Source of the DNA: Gehongia tenuis | GTDB taxonomy: Bacteria > Bacillota > Clostridia > Christensenellales > NSJ-53 | NCBI RefSeq assembly: GCF_014384795.1 | Contig: NZ_JACRSR010000004.1 | Coordinates: 1-64,000 of the forward strand | Reading direction: 5' to 3' | DNA length: 64,000 nucleotides | Shown: in pieces, positions 32,287 through 41,200 of the stretch | Layout of the letters: the number at the start of each line of letters is the position of its first letter | Numbering within the stretch: the first letter of the stretch is position 1 | Notes under the pieces: generated by a model | Told to the model about the DNA's origin: nothing | The model's database searches: none | The model's input: only the letters and a program-made list of their open reading frames with translations | Position numbers and translations under genes: made by a program

Positions 32287-35200
32287 ATGATGAAAAAACA
32301 TGGATTATTGATCCGCAGACTGACCACATGGCTACTCACGCTGCTTTTGCTCTTGCAGCTGTTCCCCAGCGTTCCCATCACAGCGGCAGGGGAGGGCGCC
32401 AGCAACATTGATCTGACCGCCCGGATCATCGGTGGCACCAGTGACGCCGCCATCACTTCGGTGGACTCGGGCGACGCTTTCCGCGTCATGGCCGACTACA
32501 CTCCCTACCCCAATTCGGGCAGCGCACCCTACAACGCGCCCACCATCACCATCAACATTCCAGCCGGCATCGAAGTCCGTCAGGATGATCTCATCTGGCA
32601 GAACAATACCGATGTGGTGAGCGCCAGCCTTGTACCCACCGGCAGCGGCGGCCAGATGGCAATGTTCCTGCTCAAAAACGCTTTGACCGCCGGCAATTCC
32701 CGTTCCGTCGGCGTCATGCTGCGTTTCCCCAATATGACCACGGAAAATGGGTCCAGCGCCCATTTCCAGATCCAGATGACCGGAGAATATGAAACCTCGC
32801 CGGACAGTGGAAACTACGATGATTTCTTTAAGGAAACATCGGTGGACATCTCCGCCGTCGCCAGCGATACCTGGACGGTGACAAAATCGGTGGACCCCTC
32901 CTACACGGGGGATGCCAGCGACACCGATTATTATTACGTGCGCTATCAGATCACCGCAAACCTGGCCCAGACCCCGGACCGGCCGGGCCGGCTGAGCCTC
33001 GAACAGTTCTCCCTCACCGACACCCTGCCCACGGAGAACGTACAGCCGGAGGGCGGCGCCATCTTCGTATCCGCGACCTGGCCCGATGGCACGCCTCTTG
33101 ATTCCAGTTCCTATTCTCTCAGTCAAACGGGTCAATTCCTGGATGCCGTCACCTTTACCGAATATAGAACCATGGGCCGGGAGGGCAATTACGTATCCTC
33201 CAGCGCGCCCATCACCACCACCTATTATTTGAACGTCAAATATCCCAAGGCCCCCTATCTCTCCCAGGCCAATGAGGACCTTACCCGCTACACCCTCACC
33301 AACGGCGCCGAGCTTTCCTATAAGCTTCTAGGCAAACAGCCGGCCGCCGACAGCGCCACCGCACCGGTGGAGGTGGGCTGGTACGAGACGGGGATGACAG
33401 CCTATGGCTTCACCATTTTGAAGAAGCTGGAGATCGGTATGGAGGCGTTCACCCTCACCGATACTCTCGCCGCCGAATATGGCCAGGCGGGCTTTACGCT
33501 GTACACCGATGCGGCCTGCTCGGTGCCCGCCCGGAATCTCAATAACGAACCCATCGGTGAACAGTTCACCGGCGTCGACGGCAAAGTGCTCTTCTCCAAC
33601 CTGCGGTATGGCACATATTATTTGAAGGAAACCACCGTACCCGAAGGTTTTGACGGTCTTGCAGCGCCCATCACCGTCACCATTGGCGACGATGGCAGCG
33701 TCACCGCCAGCGGCGGCGATCTTACGGGCACCCAGCTCACCCTTTTGAACGGCGGCCGCACCGGCGGCAAGGGCATCGTTGAATTCTACAAGAAGGGCAT
33801 CGGCGCCGCTTCCGACACTGTCACCCCCCTGTCCGGCGTGACCTTCGCTTTGAAAAAGGATGGCGCTACCGTTGCCGAGGCCATCTCAAACGCCCAGGGC
33901 TTCGTGCGTTTCCATGCCGTTCCTGCCGGAACCTATGAGTTGACGGAAACCGGTCTTGGCTCTCTGGACGGCGAATATCAGCTTCCCGCCAAAACCTGGA
34001 CCGTCACCGTTCAGGGCAACGACATCGTGCAGGTGGATTTTGGCGCGGACAGCGTTTTCGGCGAACCCAATTCCCTACTCAACCGTTCCAACAAGGGCCG
34101 TTTCCAGTTGTTCAAGACGGACAGCCGGCCGGAGGTCACCGACAAACTCGCCGGGGCCCGTTTCGAGCTCTATGACGAGGAGCCCACATCTGTCAGCACC
34201 CCCATCGATACCTTTACCGTGCCGGCAGCGGGCTACGTTTCGGACGCTCTGGACCAGGGTACCTATTGGCTGAAGGAGATCGCCGCGCCGGAAGGCTACA
34301 TTTTGGACGGCACGCCTTTCTCCATCGAAGTGGTGCAGAATGCCACCGCCCAGATCAACCGTCCCAATGTGAAATATGCCACCCTCGGCCTGCTGAAATA
34401 CGGGTCCTGGAACAGCGATCCCTACTTCGCCGGGATTGGCGGCGTCGAATTTTATATCTACGATGCGCCCACCGGCGGAGACCCGGTGGTGCCCGATCCC
34501 CTGATCAGCACCGTGGACTCCACCGGCAACCCGTATTACAGGCATGCTGACGGAAGCCTGTCCACGGGAGGCATTCTGCTGCCGGCGGGAACCTATTATT
34601 TGGAGGAAGTCCCCAGCAGCGTTCCCGCGGAATATGCGCCGCTCACCGAGCGCATCGAAGTCGTGCTGAATGTGGGCAATCTAACCGAGATCAAGGTAAC
34701 AAACGCCGCCAAATACGGCCGCTTTGAAATCACCAAAATCAATCGCCGGACCGGTGCGTCCATGAACGGCATCACCTTTGAAATCTACGACAACGAGGCC
34801 TGCACCGGCACGCCGGTGGACACCATCGTCACCGGCGAAGTGGTGGACCGGGACGCCCAGGGAGGCGAGACCACCCGTCAGGGCGTGGCCCGCTCCAAAC
34901 TGCTGCCCACCGATGTTACGTACTATGTGAAGGAAATCGCGCCCAGCGGCTATTTTGGTGTGCTTGACATCATCAAGGGCGTGGATGGCAGCGGCCATGC
35001 CACTGCTGCCGGTTCGGGTTTCCGCCTTTCCGCCAACACGCCGGTGGCAATCTCCGTTTTGAACGATCCGCCGGTTTCCATCAAAATCGTGAAAACCGAT
35101 GCCGCAAGCTCCAGCAAATATGTTTCCGGTGCAACTTTTGCGCTCTATGACGTAAATCCCGAAGAAACCGCGGGAGCCGCCGCCATCCAGACAAAGACCA

Positions 35201-38200
35201 CCGGCGCAAACGGCGAAATCCTTTTCGCCGGACTGGAACCGGGAAAAATCTACTGGTACAAGGAAACGGCCGCCCCGTCGGGATATGTCCCCGATCCCGC
35301 CGTCCATGAAGTGACGGCGCCCGCGGCGGACAGCGTCAATGACGTCAAGACCGAGAATATCACCAACCAGCATTACGCCACCCTCAAAATTGTTAAAAAC
35401 AGCACCTTTGACAACCGGACCATCGCCCTGTCCGGCGCCGAATTCCGGGTCTATCCCCGCACCTCCGGCACCAGCAGCGCCGCCGAGGATCTGGCTGCAT
35501 CGGCGCCCGCCGATATCAGGACGGTAACGACCGGCAGCACCGGTGCGGCCACGATAGCCGATCTGGCGCCCGGTGCCTATTGGGTGGAGGAAACGAGGGC
35601 CCCCGACGGCTTCACGCCTAGCGACACCCCAGTTGCGGTGGAGGTTAAGTCCGGTGATAACCTGGCCGGTTACCGCACCATCACCCATGCTACGGTGATC
35701 AACGATCCCGCCAAGGGCAAGCTTCAGCTTAAAAAGGTGGATGCCTCCGATTCATCAAAGAATCTGGCCGCCACTTTCAGCGTGTATGGTCCTGCGGTGG
35801 GCGGCGCCTACGGCGATACGCCGGCGGTCACCCTCACCACCAGCAGCATTAATGGCCTGGCTACGTCCGGATACCTGGATCCCGGCGTCTATAAGATCGT
35901 GGAAACCGCCGCCGCCGAAGGCTATGTGCTGGACGCTGCGCCCTTCTACATGACGGTAGAGGCCGGCCACACCACCGAAACCATCGACGGCAAATCGGAC
36001 AACGTAGTGAAAAATACGCCCAAAGGCGAGCTGAAGATCATGAAGGAGGCCACCTGGATGGGCACCGGCGGCAGCAACGGCGATTTCACCCTCGGCCTTG
36101 GCGGCGCCAAATTTGATATCTATCCCAAAAGCAGCCGAGCCCCCGAGGACCGAACGGCCGATAAGGCCGATGCCGTCGCGGCGGGTACGCGGATACAGGT
36201 AACCACCGCCAACGACGGCACCGTGACCGTGCCTCTCGATCCTGGGACCTACTGGGTGGAGGAGACCGAGGCGCCCACCGGCTACGATATGCCTGATAAT
36301 CCCGTGCAGCAGGTGACCATCGTTACCAAGGCTGTCGAGGAGATCACCGTGGACAACACGCCCCAGACCGGCCGTATCCGCATCCTGAAGCGGGATGTGA
36401 ACGGCGGCGGTCCGCTGGACAGCGCCCATTTTGAGGTCTACCGGTCGGATGCTGCCGGTACGGTTCAGCCCGGCCTGCCCGGGGTGCCTCTCGTCAAGGT
36501 GGATGTAACCAATCTGGTCAGCGGCACGGAATCCGATTCCAGCGGCGGCGTACTGCATGGCTTTGCCCTTTCCGGCGCACTCCCCGAAGGTACCTATTAT
36601 CTGAAGGAACTGGCCTCCTCTCCCCTGCTGACCCAGCATGGTTACGAAATGGTGTCGGAGTGGACCGGCCCCATCGAAGTGACCGCCGGAGCCATTGCCT
36701 TCCGGGACGATATCTATAACTTTAAACCCACCAGTGTCAGCGGTACCAAGCTTGAGCAGGACGGCGTGACCCCGGTGGCGAACGCCTATATCGCCCTATT
36801 TGCTGACCAGGATGAGGCCAGTGCCATGAACGCCACCCTTGCCGGCGGTGCAATCACGGCTGCCGATCTTACCCCGGAGTATCTTGCAGACAACAACATT
36901 CTTCAGGTAGCCAAATCCAACAATGTGGGTGTCTTTGAGTTCAGGGATCTTCAGCCCGGCGCCACCTATTATGTGCTTGAGATCATTGCGCCCGCCGACT
37001 ATGTGCGAAACGAAAACATCTATCCCGTCACGGTGAAGGAGGACGGAACGGGCTTTACCGCGCCTCTGGTCATCCTCGACGATCACTACGGCAAGGTTCG
37101 GGTGAAGAAGACCACCACCCTCACTCTCGAAGACGGCGGCACCGTAACCTATCCTGTGGACGGCGCCGAATTCACCCTCTATTACGCCGAGAAGAAACCG
37201 GGCGCCGGTTCCGCTGACAGCGGAAACCACCCATGCAGTGGCAGCTGCGATTATATAGCTACCGACCGCGTGGCCTATGAAGCCACCACCGGAACGGAGA
37301 CGGTGGAGAAGGGCACCTTCCTCACCGATTATCTCGCGCCCGGCCACTATATTCTGGTGGAAACCAAAGCTGCCGAAGGCTTTGAGCCCATCACCACCAC
37401 CTATCACGTGGTGGTGCCGGTGGATGACACCAACACCTTCTACTATGACAACCCCATCGAGAATACCGCCCTTTACGGCCGGTTCCAGCTGAGGAAGCAT
37501 GACGCCTCCGATCCGGCGGGCGGTCCCTACACCCTGCTTGCCGCCACCTTCCAGGTGGAGAAATGGGATGAGGCGGCTGGAGCGTTTGTTCCCTATCCCA
37601 GCGGCGATGCCCCCTACCAGTTCACCACCAAGACGTCGGAAATCTATCTGTCGGATTATCTGCCTCAGGGCCGCTACCAGCTTCGGGAGATCACTCCCCC
37701 GTCCGGCTATACCGCCATCGATCCCGTGGAGATCACCATTACCGGTGGTCTAGTAAACTCGGTCCTTGATGTGCCTAACGCCAAACAGGGCTCCGTTGTG
37801 GTGGAGAAGAAAGGCTCCTGGATGGGCACGGCGGGCGATGCCATGAACGGCGTGACCATCGGTCTATTCGCCTATACCGGCGATGCCAATCGGGAAATCG
37901 ACTGTTCCGCAGCTCCGCTGCAGCAAAAATCCACAAAGAACGGCTCTGTCACCTTCACCGGCGTAAATGCCGGCACTTACTGGGTCAAGGAGACGGCCGT
38001 TGGCAGCAATCCTGGCTACAGCGCCAATCTGCCCGCTGTCAAGGTGGCGGTGAGCGCCGGGGCCACCGTGCGGCTCACCGGCAGCAATGCCCTCGTCAAT
38101 GAACCGGTCTATGGCAGGCTCAAGCTGATGAAGCTGGACCGCAATGGCGGTGCGCCCATCGAAGGCGTGCGGTTTGATGTTTACACCACGGCGGACTGCT

Positions 38201-41200
38201 CCGGCGCAGCCATCACCTCCATGACCACCAATGCCTCGGGCGTAGCTGAGACCCAGCCCCTCCTCGCCCCTGACACCGCCTATTATCTGAAGGAAACGCC
38301 GCCCACAGGCTATGCCGCGGAGGGTACGGGCATCACCGGCCCCTACTATGTGGAAGCCAACCGCTACAACACGGCGGCCAGCCCGGATATTACAATTTAT
38401 AATACGAAACTGCAAACCGTTAAGCTCTTTAAAGTGGACGAATCCGGCGATCCCATTCAGGGCGCGGTCTTCAAGCTCTATGCCGAGGATCCGAGACTCA
38501 ACACCGCGGCAACGGCCATTCAGACCGGTACCACCGACCGGAATGGCTACATTGCCTTCACCGGCCTTCTGCCCTTGACCACCTACTACGTTCAGGAGTT
38601 CACCGCACCGGCGGGCTATGTCAAGGACACCCAGGTCCATGAGGTGACCACCGACAACACCGGCGCCAAGATCATGGACGAAATCGTCAACATTCCCCAG
38701 GGCCGTATCAAAATCAAGAAGGAGGCCGCCTGGACCAACGCCGCCGGCGAGCCCCACAGCCTGCCGCTGGAGGGCGCAGAATTTGATATCTATCCCTATG
38801 ACACCGGTTCAAATACCCGGGGCAGCACTGTCGCAGGAACGCTGGTCACCGATGATATGGGCACGGCTACCTCCGGCTATCTGGATCCCGGTCACTATGA
38901 ACTGGTGGAACGGGTGGTGCCTTCCGGCTTCTCCGCCGATCCAAACGGCGGCCCCTACATCGTGGAAGTGCAAAGTGGCGCAACCAACACCGTTTACTTC
39001 GATACGCCCATTTCAAACGTGCCAGCCAGCGGCCGCTTTGTGCTCACCAAGTATGCTTCCGGCACCGATCCAAAGACGGTCATTACCGGCGGCGCGGAGT
39101 TCAAGCTCTATAAGGAAACCAGTCCCGGCTCCGGTGAATACGAGGTCTACTCCCTCAGCACCACCTCCGACACCTTTGTGGTGGAGGGCACCTATGTCTC
39201 CGGCTTCATTCCGGAGGGCAACTATCGTTTGGAGGAGGTTGCGGCTCCCGAGGGATACACGCTCAATCCCGATCCAATGGACTTTACCATTACCACCGGC
39301 AAGACCATTGAGCTGTTCTACCCCGACGATGCTCAGGGCTCCATCCTGCTCACCAAGACCGGCGACGCCCAAAATGGAAGCCCCCTGCTGGAAGGCGCCA
39401 AATTCCAGCTTTATCGGGACGGCGCACCCGTGGGCACGGTTAAAACCACTGACGCACGGGGCCAAGCGGAATGGACCCATCTTGACGCGGGCACCTATTC
39501 CATCGTGGAGACCGAGGCGCCTACGGGCTATGCCGTCACCGCTGATCCCATTCCCGATGTAACCGTTCTGCCCCAGGGCACGGCCCGGCAGTACACGGTG
39601 AGTGTCTCCGATCCGGCCAATATGGGTCGCGTCAAAATCGTCAAACAGGATGCCGAGGACGCTGCCTCCCTTGAAGGCGCTGAATTTGAGATCTGGTCCC
39701 TAACCGGAAACGGTCAAAAGGATCAGCGTGTGGCTCAAGGCCTCACCACCAACGGCGCGGGCTTCGTTCTCTCCGGCCTTCTGCCCGCGGATCCGGCGGG
39801 TACCGATTATCTGGTCGTGGAGACCAAGGCGCCCACCGGTTATTCCCTGGACGATCGTCTGGAACCCACCGAACAGATTGTAAAGGTAAAACCCATTCAT
39901 CAGCCCGTTGCCGGTGACAACGTGGTCACCTTCCTCAACAAGGAGCGGACCGATGTGTCCGGTTTTGTCAGCAGCATCTCCAAGGAGATCGTCTCCACTG
40001 GCGATGCAAAGAGCCTGATGCTGGCCGATTTCGACGTCACCTTCAAGCTCAAGGACTATACCGACGGCCAAAATCCCCTGCCCCTCGAGGACTTCACCGT
40101 CACCGATACCGATATCCTGCGCCAGTATCTGGAACAGGGCGAATACAAGGATATGGCCAACGAGCGGGGCGCCTACCGCGTGGGGCAGGTCCGCGTCTAT
40201 GGCGCGTCCAGTGCGGAAAACATCGACATTGACGCTTTGGTTCAGTACCAGACCTATGACCAGCTCGGCACCTCGGCGTGGACCACCGCGGGCACCCTGC
40301 AAAAGCTGAATGAGCTGGCGGAGGGGGATTACCGCATGGTGAGCCTCGCCGATCTCACCGATCCCGCCGTAGCGATCCGGGTGCAGTACCTGAGGACCGG
40401 CCGCGCCTTCACCGCGAAAGGCATTGAATTTGATGTGACCTTTGCCCAGCAGGCGGAGGGCCCCGCGGTGCACGAGGTGCGCCGTGTGGAAAACACCGCG
40501 GCTCTCAGCTACAGCTACACCCTCTACGACAACACCCATACGCCCGTTCCCGTACCGGTCAGCCGGCCCAGCAACACGGTTTCCGCCGATCTGCCCGGCC
40601 TCGAGCGGGTCAAGACCGAAGTGCTTTTGACCAACAACGCCACCAATGCCACCGGTCAGCCTTTTGTCAGCGGCAGTCCCGTGCAGTACCGCGTAACGGC
40701 GAAAAATACTGGCTCGGATACAGATTTCAAGGACCCCATTATTTCCATCGATATTCCGGCCTACACCACCCTGGATGAGAGCGCCATCTATAACATCGTG
40801 GATTCCGAAGGTGTGGTGTGGACCCCCAGTCAGGTCCGCTTCGTGGACAATGTGCCCGCCACCCATATGGTGAACGGCGTCCTCCAGCCCCTGCTGGATG
40901 CCAGCAACAATCCCGTGATGACCCGCCGCATGGTATTCATCTTTGAGGGCAGCACCCTGGCGGCGGGCAAGAGTCTCAACATCGATTATCAGGTGCTCAT
41001 CAACCGCAGCAAGCCCTCGGCGGTGACCACCTTGTTCTCGCCGGCTTACCTCAGCAGCGCTTACCGCTACCCGGTGACGGTGGATAATCCCCTGGGACTG
41101 TCCTTCGACAACGACCCTTCCACCGGTTCCATGGTGGAGAACGGCATGCTGGACAACACCGTGGACAGCATGCTGGGCGGCAGTGAAATCAAGGATAACC

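Noticed and set aside
33391..39942. Recent tandem DNA repeat expansion or CRISPR-like array
   Set aside because: The protein units are alike only at amino-acid pattern level; no conserved direct DNA repeats with regular spacers are seen here or elsewhere in the window.
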